Of a DNA stretch of 11,708 bases, positions 6,150 through 11,708 are shown one piece after another. Every line of letters starts with the position of its first letter. Within the stretch, counting starts at the first letter, position 1. Source of the stretch: Nitriliruptoraceae bacterium (GTDB lineage: Bacteria; Actinomycetota; Nitriliruptoria; Nitriliruptorales; Nitriliruptoraceae); contig SKTN01000004.1 in the NCBI GenBank assembly GCA_007117945.1, positions 1-11,708 on the forward strand, written 5' to 3'. Both the position numbers and the translations under genes were made by a program. The notes under the pieces were generated by a model, which was not told the DNA's origin, ran no database searches, and saw nothing but the letters and a program-made list of their open reading frames with translations.

Positions 6150-7108
6150 GCGTCCTGCTCCGACCCCGACGCGGTGGCGGGCTCCAGGGCCAGCAGCCCG
6201 GCCCCGACCACGCCGGCGTCGTCACCGAGCACCGCGAGCTCCACGGGTGGGGGCTCACGCCAGGCGGATCCCACCAGGTGGGCCGCCATCGTCCGGCGTG
6301 TGGGTGCGAGCATCCACGGCGCGGCGGCTTCCGCGGCCCCGCCACCCAGCAGGATCAGCTGCGGGTCGAGCACGTTGACCATCGAGGCCATGGCCACACC
6401 CAGCCAACCCCCGGCCTCCTCGAGGACCTCCACGGCGACCCGGTCCCCCGACCGTGCGGCCGCGGTGACGTCCGGGCCGGCGACGTGGTCGAGGTCGCGC
6501 AGCGAGGTCACGGTGGCCGGATCGACCAGGCGGTCCCGGGCGAGGGCACCGATGGCGCTGCCCGAGGCGTAGGCCTCCAGACACCCGCGGTTGCCGCAGG
6601 GGCAGGGCCGGCCGTGCTCGGCGACCACGACGTGGCCGACCTCACCGGCGAAGCCGGAGGCGCCCGTCAGCAGCCGGCCACCGACCACCAGGCCCCCGCC
6701 CACCCCTGTGCCGATGGTGACCAGGATCAGGTCCTTGACGGCGCTGCCGGCACCGGCCCGCTGCTCCCCCAGGGCCGCCACGGAGGCGTCGTTGGCGACC
6801 ACGACCCGCCCACCCACGGCCTCGTGCAGCGCGGCGGCCAGGGGCAGGTCACGGACCCCGATGTTCGGGCCGTAACGGACCACCCCGTCGCCGGTGACGA
6901 GCCCGGCCATCCCGATCCCGACGGGCAGGGGCTGGTCTGCGCGCTCGCGGAGGGCCTCGATCAACTGGGAGAGGGTGCGCACCAGGGTGGTGGGGTCGTC
7001 GGCGGGGGTCGGCCGCCGGTCGCGCTCCACGATGGTGCCGTCAGCGGCCACCAGGGCGGCACGCAGCTGCGTCCCCCCGATGTCGATCCCCAGGCCGTAG
7101 CTGCTCAT
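6146..7108 (-). CDS. ROK family sugar kinase, probable glucokinase
   Basis: A 320-residue ROK protein without the N-terminal helix-turn-helix of ROK repressors, hence a kinase: ATP-dependent phosphorylation of a hexose, most likely glucose, feeding glycolysis. It shows the phosphate-binding DIGGT (9-13), sugar-contacting PN (81-82), catalytic ND (106-107, D107), TIGTGVGGG (131-139), the sugar-binding GEVGH (155-159) and the ROK zinc motif CPCGNRGCLE (169-178), all intact. The start is ATG at 7106-7108 with GGAGGAG 7 nt upstream, overlapping the stop of the CxxCxxC gene by 4 bp. The next gene starts inside its stop. The neighbourhood (ArsA-like ATPase, small Cys-motif protein, kinase, EEP) resembles the glkA region of Streptomyces as I recall it, which favours glucokinase over N-acetylmannosamine kinase or fructokinase. 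Enzyme class is near certain; the exact sugar is not. Confidence 0.94.
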   Translation of the reverse strand: MSSYGLGIDIGGTQLRAALVAADGTIVERDRRPTPADDPTTLVRTLSQLIEALRERADQPLPVGIGMAGLVTGDGVVRYGPNIGVRDLPLAAALHEAVGGRVVVANDASVAALGEQRAGAGSAVKDLILVTIGTGVGGGLVVGGRLLTGASGFAGEVGHVVVAEHGRPCPCGNRGCLEAYASGSAIGALARDRLVDPATVTSLRDLDHVAGPDVTAAARSGDRVAVEVLEEAGGWLGVAMASMVNVLDPQLILLGGGAAEAAAPWMLAPTRRTMAAHLVGSAWREPPPVELAVLGDDAGVVGAGLLALEPATASGSEQDA

Positions 7109-7635
7109 GGGCGGTCTCCTCCATCCGTGGTCCCCTGGGGCGGGTGGGGCCCATCAGGCGGGCGGGGCCCGTCAGGCGGGCGGGGCCCGTCAGGCGGGCG
7201 GGGCGCCTCGGGGTGCTCGTCGAGGACGATGCGCTGTACCCCACCACCGCCGGTCCTCGACGATCCCGGGGACGGTGCGCCGCCCTCCCGTCCACCGGCC
7301 TCCGGCGGCGGCGCGCCCGCCTGCTCGACCAGGGACCGTGCCGCGGCCGCGAGGTGCCGGGCCGCCTCGGTCAGGTGCTCGAGCAGCTCCGGACGGGTCT
7401 CCTCGAGGCTGCGGGCGAGGCTGCACAGGGGACAGACACCGCACAGCTCGGGTCGGTGCGGTCCCGGTTGCGGGCCGTCATCCACCGCGTCGGGCTCCTG
7501 CCAGGTGTCCTCGCCACCACCTGCACTGGCCCCCGAGGGTCGCCGGGCGGTCCGGAAGGCCTCCACGGGATCGACGTCCTCGAGGCCCTCGGCGCCATTC
7601 TCCGAGGCCCACCAGGGATGGGGAGCGCGGCTCAC
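7105..7635 (-). CDS. CxxCxxC protein with proline-rich repeat, between ArsA-like ATPase and ROK kinase (SCO2127/DUF5304-like by context)
   Basis: A 176-residue, largely low-complexity protein. The conserved-looking core is LCGVCPLCSLARSLEET from residue 64, with C65/C68/C71, running into a helix rich in RPELLEHLTEAARHL (to about 105). Flanking parts are acidic, Gly/Pro-rich and probably disordered. Near the C-terminus a hexapeptide, RPPDGP, is repeated three times with a degenerate further copy. The start is GTG at 7633-7635, overlapping the ArsA-like stop; there is no strong ribosome site, so it depends on coupling. Its stop overlaps the ROK kinase start. The Cys cluster followed by a RPE..EHL helix recalls actinobacterial proteins encoded just before glkA (SCO2127 type), some reported to influence glucose uptake and glucokinase activity; I state this from memory and it is unconfirmed here. 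The cysteines may bind zinc or form a small helical docking module. Confidence 0.8.
   Translation of the reverse strand: MSRAPHPWWASENGAEGLEDVDPVEAFRTARRPSGASAGGGEDTWQEPDAVDDGPQPGPHRPELCGVCPLCSLARSLEETRPELLEHLTEAARHLAAAARSLVEQAGAPPPEAGGREGGAPSPGSSRTGGGGVQRIVLDEHPEAPRPPDGPRPPDGPRPPDGPHPPQGTTDGGDRP
7137..7207. repeat. 18-bp tandem repeat, about four copies, inside the CxxCxxC gene
   Basis: The unit CAGGCGGGCGGGGCCCGT occurs exactly at 7155-7172 and 7173-7190. A third, truncated copy begins at 7191 and a degenerate copy lies at 7137-7154. The unit length is a multiple of three, so copy-number change keeps the frame; it encodes the (RPPDGP)n stretch near the protein's C-terminus. The identical copies suggest recent slippage expansion and possible length variation between strains. 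Confidence 0.9.
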
Positions 7636-8837
7636 GAGGACACCACCCCGACGGGGGCCGCGGCGAAGCGGACCTCCAGCCGTCCCTCGCTGAGGCGTGC
7701 ACCCGCCACGCTGCGGCGGGCCAGCGCCGTGGGCAGGGGGACGTTGCGGCGCAGGCCCGACACGCGCACCTGGAGGGTGTCACCCCGCCGTGAGAGCTCG
7801 AGGTCGTCCTCGACGGCGAAGGGCAGGTGCAGCAGCAGCCAGGTGTCGGCGCCGTCGGCCACCACCTCGACGGGACGCTGGTGGTGGAGCACCGCCGCGG
7901 GGTCCCGCCCGCCGTAGGTACGTGCGCCGAGGTCGGAGAGCGCGTCGGTACCGATCACCTCGTCGTCGAGCAGGGGCACCTCGAGGACCGGGGTGGGCGC
8001 GAAGGCCGCACGGGCGGCGGCGAGGTGCTCACGGTGACGCGCCTGCCACCGCACGAGGTAGGGGTCGACCACGTCGTCGGGCAGGATGCGGTTGACCACC
8101 ACCGCATCGATGCCGTAGCCGAACAGCGACAGCGAGGTGGCCGTGCGCTCCGCCTCGGCCAGCACCATGCGCTCCGGGTTGACCACCAGCCGGACGCTGC
8201 TCCGGGAGGTGTCGGTCAGCAGGGCGTGGACGTCGGCGAGCTGGGTGTGCAGGTGCGTGGCGGCGTCCACGACGCCGTCGTCGGGCAACGGGAGGCCGTC
8301 ACCCCCGGCGCTCCGTGCGCGTGTCAGCGGCGCGATGGCGCGGGCGACGGTCCGCCCCGGACCGAGCACCCGGTCGCTGTAGAAGCGCAGGGCGTCGGGG
8401 AGGGTGAGCAGCTTGAGCGTCTCCGCCGTGGGCGCACAGTCGACGACGATGAGGTCGTAGCTGCCCGTGGCGACCTGCCCGCGCAGGTCGATGAGGGCGA
8501 ACAGCTCGTCCAGCCCGGGCAGCAGCACCAGCTCCTCCGCAGCCACGCGCTCGACACCACCCCAGTGCAGCAAGGCCGTCAGGTACTCCCGCACCTGCCC
8601 CCAGTGGCGCTCGAGCCGCTGCTGGGCGTCCAGTTGCTGGGCATCGAGCCGGTGGCCGCGCCGGAGCGCGATGGGGGTGGGCCGGTCCCCCAGGGGTGAG
8701 GCGAAGGCGTCCGCCAGGGAGTGCGCGGCGTCGGTGGAGGTCACCAGGACGCGCAGGCCCTGCTCCGCCGCCGCGACGGCGGTCGCCGCGGCGATCGAGG
8801 TCTTCCCGACGCCGCCCTTACCGGTGAACAGGACCAC
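7632..8837 (-). CDS. ArsA/Get3-like ATPase with C-terminal HSP20-like domain
   Basis: A deviant-Walker P-loop ATPase of the ArsA/Get3 family. It shows GKGGVGKT (6-13), switch I TSTDAAHS (33-40), switch II VVDCAPTAET (131-140), VNP (219-221) and an adenine-contacting N249, then a C-terminal beta-rich domain (about 322-393) matching the ArsA HSP20-like extension. Numbering is from GTG at 8835-8837. The trio of cysteines that binds arsenite in true ArsA is absent (only C134), so an arsenic pump role is unlikely. A chaperone or targeting-type nucleotide switch is more plausible, client unknown. GTG has no ribosome site at a sensible distance, whereas CTG at 8844-8846 has GGAG at 6-nt spacing and would give a typical MTRVVLFTGKGG start. 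An in-frame TGA at 8859-8861 bars a longer start. It is the first gene of the five-gene coupled set. Confidence 0.92.
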   Translation of the reverse strand: MVLFTGKGGVGKTSIAAATAVAAAEQGLRVLVTSTDAAHSLADAFASPLGDRPTPIALRRGHRLDAQQLDAQQRLERHWGQVREYLTALLHWGGVERVAAEELVLLPGLDELFALIDLRGQVATGSYDLIVVDCAPTAETLKLLTLPDALRFYSDRVLGPGRTVARAIAPLTRARSAGGDGLPLPDDGVVDAATHLHTQLADVHALLTDTSRSSVRLVVNPERMVLAEAERTATSLSLFGYGIDAVVVNRILPDDVVDPYLVRWQARHREHLAAARAAFAPTPVLEVPLLDDEVIGTDALSDLGARTYGGRDPAAVLHHQRPVEVVADGADTWLLLHLPFAVEDDLELSRRGDTLQVRVSGLRRNVPLPTALARRSVAGARLSEGRLEVRFAAAPVGVVSS

Positions 8838-8891
8838 GCGGGTCAGGATCGTCTCCGGTCATCGACTCACAGCGGTCCGAGGCTAGCCGCT

Positions 8892-8909
8892 GACGCCTGC
8901 GCGGGCGTC
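8892..8909. other. Small hairpin in the gap between the zinc-ribbon and ArsA-like genes
   Basis: GACGCC (8892-8897) pairs with GGCGTC (8904-8909) around a 6-nt loop. It lies in the roughly 90-bp gap that separates the upstream three-gene set from the ArsA-like set. The same gap holds the 8-bp palindrome GGCTAGCC (8881-8888). Without a T-run it could be a weak terminator, part of a promoter region for the five-gene set, or chance. Confidence 0.3.
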
Positions 8910-8932
8910 GTGGCAGGCGACACCGGAGGCGC

Positions 8933-9658
8933 TCACGGTGCCCCCCGGCCCATGGTGCCACCGAGGAGCACGCTCACGAGCAGCAGGGTGACCCCCACCA
9001 CGGACCAGGCCAGGACCCGTGGCGTGGCCAGCGGCGGCGCACCGGCGGCGTGACGCTGCAGGTCCACCAGGCTGACGGCCCACAGCACCACGGCGGCCAG
9101 CAGGAGCACCACGGCGCCGGTGCCGAGCCCCGCGGAGCGTGCCAGGGCGAGACCACCACCCGCCCACAGGAGCCACAACACGGCGCGGCCCAGGCCGGTA
9201 CCGACCGCACCCCGTAGGAGGTGTCCGAGCCCCGGCAGGAGCGCGCTGGCGGCCAGGGCCGGACCGAGCGCCACCGACGGGTCCTGGACGCTGCGGGTGC
9301 TGGCGGGTCCGAACCCGGCCCTCGGGCTGGCGCAGGTGGCGCAGCTCGGCGCCTCCAGGGGTGTCCACCCCTCGCAGGCCGCACACCGCCACTCCACCAC
9401 CTCGCCCCGCACCCGGACGTCGCGCTCCGCAGCGTCGGCGCCGGCGTCGGCGCCGGGGGCAACGTCAGCGCCGGGAGGCTCGGGCACCGGCGGGGGTGAC
9501 GCGGTGCCGGCCCTGCGCGCAGGTGGCGCATCCGCGCCCCCCTCGGTAGGTGGCACCTCGACGCTGTCGGGGCCGCCCGGGGGCGTGAAAGGCTGGTAGC
9601 ACTGGGTGCACCAGGCCGCGGCCTCGGCGTTGCGCGCAGCGCAGTTCGGGCACCTCAC
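8933..9658 (-). CDS. Double zinc-ribbon membrane protein
   Basis: A 241-residue protein of unknown function. An N-terminal zinc ribbon (CPNC at 3-6, CTQC at 17-20) is followed by a long Pro/Ala/Asp-rich linker and a second Cys pair set (CAAC at 92-95, CATC at 106-109) with RanBP2-like spacing. Then comes a membrane part with SALLPGLGHLLRG (139-151) and three to four hydrophobic segments (about 157-174, 181-198, 215-233). The PGLGH...G motif is typical of small TM2/DUF5683-like membrane domains. The start is GTG at 9656-9658 with GGGAGGG 8 nt upstream, overlapping the stop of the SRPBCC gene by 4 bp; a longer frame to 9715 would run into that gene. The zinc domains should be cytoplasmic. It might act as a membrane-bound adaptor for the SRPBCC and hydrolase partners, but that is inference. 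Confidence 0.85.
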   Translation of the reverse strand: MRCPNCAARNAEAAAWCTQCYQPFTPPGGPDSVEVPPTEGGADAPPARRAGTASPPPVPEPPGADVAPGADAGADAAERDVRVRGEVVEWRCAACEGWTPLEAPSCATCASPRAGFGPASTRSVQDPSVALGPALAASALLPGLGHLLRGAVGTGLGRAVLWLLWAGGGLALARSAGLGTGAVVLLLAAVVLWAVSLVDLQRHAAGAPPLATPRVLAWSVVGVTLLLVSVLLGGTMGRGAP

Positions 9659-10143
9659 GGCACCAGCCCTCCCGCGGTGCGGACCTCGATCTGTACGGCG
9701 TCCTTGCACCCCCACAGTCCCGCGCGGACCCCGCGTCGGAGGTGTTCGAGGGCCCGGTGGGGCCGCAGCAGGGGGCTGCGCACCACCAGCAGGTGGTGCA
9801 CCACCGTGCCACCGTGGGTGGGCTCCAGCCAGAACTCACCGCGGCCCACCAGATCGCCCGCCAGTCCGAGGGTGAAGCCGAGGTCGTGGCGGTAGCCGTG
9901 CGGCCGCAGCACCAGGCGCAGCTCACGCCCCCACCCGGCACCGACGGTGACCAACCACCGTTCCTCCCCCGACGGCGTGGGTGCGGGTGCCACCGTCAGC
10001 CGCGGCCAGAAGCCCGGCCACGCCGCGATGTGGGTGAGGCGCCGGTAGAGCAGCGCCTCGGGGGCCCGGATGAAGGCACGGTCCTCGGCGTAGAGCAGCG
10101 GCGCGTCGGGCAGCAGGCAGCTGGGCTCGGCTGACACCGTCAC
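9655..10143 (-). CDS. SRPBCC (START-like) fold protein
   Basis: A 162-residue protein matching the helix-grip SRPBCC/polyketide cyclase-like superfamily, which binds hydrophobic ligands in a deep pocket. The pattern is an N-terminal strand with AEDRAFIRAPEALLYRRLTHIAAWPGF spread over 19-45 (the usual 'v.Ap...v...l.d...wp.w' region), then alternating beta strands (ERWLVTVGAG, ELRLVLRPHG, GRGEFWLEPT, TVVHHLLVV) and a long C-terminal helix (about 128-150). The start is GTG at 10141-10143, overlapping the stop of the alpha/beta hydrolase by 4 bp; GGAG lies 11 nt upstream, so translation probably depends on coupling. Its own stop overlaps the zinc-ribbon gene start. It has no catalytic signature, so it may be a lipid carrier or ligand sensor rather than an enzyme. 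Many actinobacterial paralogues exist; ligand unknown. Confidence 0.82.
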   Translation of the reverse strand: MTVSAEPSCLLPDAPLLYAEDRAFIRAPEALLYRRLTHIAAWPGFWPRLTVAPAPTPSGEERWLVTVGAGWGRELRLVLRPHGYRHDLGFTLGLAGDLVGRGEFWLEPTHGGTVVHHLLVVRSPLLRPHRALEHLRRGVRAGLWGCKDAVQIEVRTAGGLVP

Positions 10144-10937
10144 GACCGCCACGGCTCCAGCACCTCGTCCAGGAAGGCGCTGATGGTGTCGGCCACCAGG
10201 GGCCCGTCCTCGTCCAGCTGCGGGACGTGGTAGCTGTCGTGGCACACCAGTTCACGCAGGTCGCGGCTACCGGCCAGTTCGAGGACCTCGAGGGCGTTGC
10301 TCGGCGCAACGGTGTGATCCTCCCGGGAGCGGACCACGAGCAGGGGCGCGGTCACGTCGAGCAACCCCGCCCGCACCCGGTCCAGCTCCAGCAGCAGGGA
10401 GCGTGCCGCCCGGGCGGGCACCAGGGCGTAGGAGCCCTCCTCCACCCCGTCGAGGGCGATGTCGTCGGCGGGCATCCCCGCCAGCTCTCGGGGCGCGAAG
10501 GGCACCACGTACTGCAGGATGCCCGACAGCCGGGACAGCGGGCCGGGGGGGATGCGCACCGGGGGGTTGATGACCACCGCGGCCGCGATGTCGTCAGCGC
10601 GTCGGGCGGCCAGGTCCAGGGCGATGGTGCCCCCCATGGAGTGGCCGATGATCGCCACCTGGCGGCAGCGGCTGACCAGGTGCTCCAGGACACGCTCGAC
10701 CGCGGCGTACCAGTCGGCGTAGCGCGTGCGGGCCAGGTCGTGATGGCTGGTGCCGTGCCCGGGGAGCAGGGGCACCTCCACGCTGTAGCCCTGGGCGGCG
10801 AGGTGCTGGCCCAGGGGCCGGGTTCCCACGGGGTTGCCGGTGAAACCGTGGACCAGGATGACCCCGTCCGCCCCGCGCCGCCCCCGGCCCACGGCCGACC
10901 ACGGCTCCGCCCCGGGGATGCTGACCGCCGCCTCCAC
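10140..10937 (-). CDS. Alpha/beta hydrolase, carboxylesterase/monoacylglycerol lipase type
   Basis: A 265-residue serine hydrolase resembling the Est30/monoacylglycerol lipase group, acting on short- to medium-chain esters or monoglycerides. It shows the oxyanion loop HGFTGNP (30-36), LPGHG (58-62), the nucleophile elbow GHSMGG (98-103, S100), acid D207 in SREDHTV and H237 in DSYHVPQLDED. The DSYHV...D ending is typical of Est30-like enzymes. Length is normal and no signal peptide is visible, so it is likely cytoplasmic. The start is GTG at 10935-10937 with AAGGAG 7 nt upstream. It is the first gene of the leftward run and is coupled by a GTGA overlap to the SRPBCC gene. Co-translation with a probable hydrophobic-ligand-binding protein fits a lipid-processing task. 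I found no convincing promoter in the 104-bp gap upstream. Confidence 0.93.
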   Translation of the reverse strand: MEAAVSIPGAEPWSAVGRGRRGADGVILVHGFTGNPVGTRPLGQHLAAQGYSVEVPLLPGHGTSHHDLARTRYADWYAAVERVLEHLVSRCRQVAIIGHSMGGTIALDLAARRADDIAAAVVINPPVRIPPGPLSRLSGILQYVVPFAPRELAGMPADDIALDGVEEGSYALVPARAARSLLLELDRVRAGLLDVTAPLLVVRSREDHTVAPSNALEVLELAGSRDLRELVCHDSYHVPQLDEDGPLVADTISAFLDEVLEPWRS

Positions 10938-11004
10938 CGACCCGCTCCTTCGCGTCCGACCCGGCCCGTGCCGCCGGGACCGGGGTCACCGTAGCGTCAC
11001 CTCC

Positions 11005-11010
11005 TAGGCT
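11005..11010 (+). promoter_or_regulatory. Candidate -10 box (TAGGCT) for the right-end membrane protein gene
   Basis: TAGGCT on the plus strand lies about 20 bp before GGGAGG (11030-11035). A transcript start near 11017 would leave a short leader containing that ribosome-site-like sequence. No good -35 hexamer is seen. Two GTCACC direct repeats, 11 bp apart start to start (10985-10990 and 10996-11001), precede it and could be a regulator site or chance. Confidence 0.35.
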
Positions 11011-11041
11011 CCCCGGGTACCCACACCGAGGGAGGTCCGTC

Positions 11042-11708
11042 GTCGACCGCGGTCGCGGCTGTGCGCTCGGGGCGTCGCTGCTGACCGTCGCGACGTTCGA
11101 GCTGCTGCGTGCCTTCCTGCCCGGCGTGTTGCTGGTCCTGCCCGCCGCCGGCGCGCTGCCGCTGACGGGAGGGATCGTCGCCGCTGTCGCCGTGTTGTGC
11201 GGCGCCCCCCTGCTGGGGGCCGTGGCGGTGCGCTGGCGGCCCACACCCCTGTGGGTGGGCGCCGTGTGCATCCTGGCCGCAGCCCACGCCGCCCTGCTCA
11301 CCGGGCCGGGGGGCGGCACGTTGACCGTGGTCTCGGGCGTGGGAACCGCGGCGGGCCTACTCGGGTTGGTGCTCCTGGCCGCCACGGGCGCCTGCCCCCG
11401 CGGCCTGCGCCTGGGCGTGCTCATCGGGCTCGCAGGCGTGGTGCTCCTGCGGACCGCCACCGCCGGGCTGGGGCTGGTGTGGTCCGACACCGCGGGCGTG
11501 CGCACGCTGACGGCCCTGCTGATCGTCGGGCTGGTGGCCGTGGCCGGCTCCCTGCGCCCCACGCCAGCGGAGGATCGCGCCGCGGTCCCACGGGCGTGGG
11601 TCTGGGCCTGGCTGGTGCCGGCCGTGGTGCTCACGGCCGCGCTGACCGGCGCGACGGGACGGTTCGCCGTCGCCACGGGGTGGACACCGGCGCAGGTCGC
11701 GGCCACCA
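11042..11708 (+). CDS. Multi-helix membrane protein, N-terminal part (runs off window); start uncertain
   Basis: An open frame without stop to the window end encodes a very hydrophobic protein of about 220 visible residues with some six or more predicted transmembrane helices. It begins near LGASLLTVATFELLRAFLP and continues through GVLLVLPAAG, LWVGAVCILAAAHAALL, GLLGLVLLAATG, GLRLGVLIGLAGVVLL, LTALLIVGLVAVAG and AWLVPAVVLTAAL. Codon use fits a real gene. GGGAGG at 11030-11035 points to a start around 11039-11044, but those codons are GTC. The first canonical in-frame start is GTG at 11126-11128, which has no ribosome site and would cut the first helix. The RAFLPGVLLV...AG opening resembles membrane regions that in some actinobacteria precede an EEP-type domain, as I recall it, but the downstream part needed to tell is missing. 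Transporter or polytopic enzyme are alternatives. Confidence 0.65.

Noticed and set aside
5464..6345. A longer reading frame continuing the S9 peptidase upstream to about 1050 residues
   Set aside because: The extra part is Arg/Pro-rich out-of-frame shadow of the EEP and ROK genes. The GTG at 5463 has a good ribosome site and begins a normal-length peptidase.
6146..7108. ROK-family transcriptional repressor
   Set aside because: There is no N-terminal helix-turn-helix; the protein begins directly at the DIGGT phosphate-binding motif and keeps the catalytic Asp.
7137..7207. The tandem repeat as a CRISPR-like or iteron array
   Set aside because: The copies are directly adjacent, without spacers, have a multiple-of-three unit and encode a proline-rich peptide in a real gene.
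7632..8837. Arsenic resistance operon
   Set aside because: No ArsB, ArsR, ArsC or ArsD is present and the arsenite-binding cysteines are missing.
10594..11706. A 370-residue minus-strand frame across the right end
   Set aside because: Composition is Arg/Pro/Thr-rich without domains. The plus-strand frame is strongly hydrophobic and ordered like a membrane protein, and the left part covers the hydrolase gene in another frame.

Overview
The window is about 11.7 kb of very GC-rich DNA. Codons are overwhelmingly G/C in third position, several starts are GTG, and Shine-Dalgarno (SD) sequences of the GGAGG type lie before most genes. It looks like a chromosomal piece of a high-GC actinobacterium. 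The block ArsA-type ATPase, small CxxCxxC protein, ROK sugar kinase and EEP-fold protein resembles, from memory, the order around glkA (SCO2126/SCO2127) of Streptomyces. The sequences look diverged from Streptomyces, so a deeper lineage is possible, but I cannot name the genus. I see no tRNA, rRNA, CRISPR array, insertion sequence or phage gene.

Left part (1-3190): a truncated inositol monophosphatase-family gene runs leftward off the edge. Divergent from it are an unrecognised 205-residue gene and msrB (methionine sulfoxide reductase B). Convergent to msrB is a PlsC-type acyltransferase, with a GC-rich hairpin between the two. Divergent from plsC is a small two-helix membrane protein of unknown function. 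That gene meets the long leftward gene train tail to tail at a single shared CTAG.

Centre and right (3187-10937, all minus strand): eight genes in a row. The first three in transcription order are an alpha/beta hydrolase (monoacylglycerol lipase/carboxylesterase type), an SRPBCC-fold protein and a double zinc-ribbon membrane protein. After a gap of about 90 bp come an ArsA/Get3-like ATPase with a C-terminal HSP20-like domain, a CxxCxxC protein with a proline-rich hexapeptide repeat, a ROK sugar kinase (probable glucokinase), an endonuclease/exonuclease/phosphatase-fold protein and a dipeptidyl-peptidase-IV-type serine peptidase. Six of the seven junctions are 4-bp GTGA or ATGA overlaps, so translation is probably coupled within the set of three and the set of five. 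Possible themes are lipid handling and envelope work (hydrolase, SRPBCC, zinc-ribbon membrane protein) and sugar or peptide catabolism (ROK kinase, peptidase); this is inference.

Right end (about 11042-11708): the start of a divergent multi-helix membrane protein, cut by the window edge, with no canonical start codon where the promoter-like and SD-like signals place it.

Most of the content is recognisable housekeeping or accessory metabolism. I do not see a clear new defence or mobile system. The points most worth a second look are the CxxCxxC partner of the ROK kinase, the non-canonical start candidates of the ArsA-like and right-end genes, the altered SDH motif in the EEP protein, and the intergenic TAGGCT and palindromic motifs.
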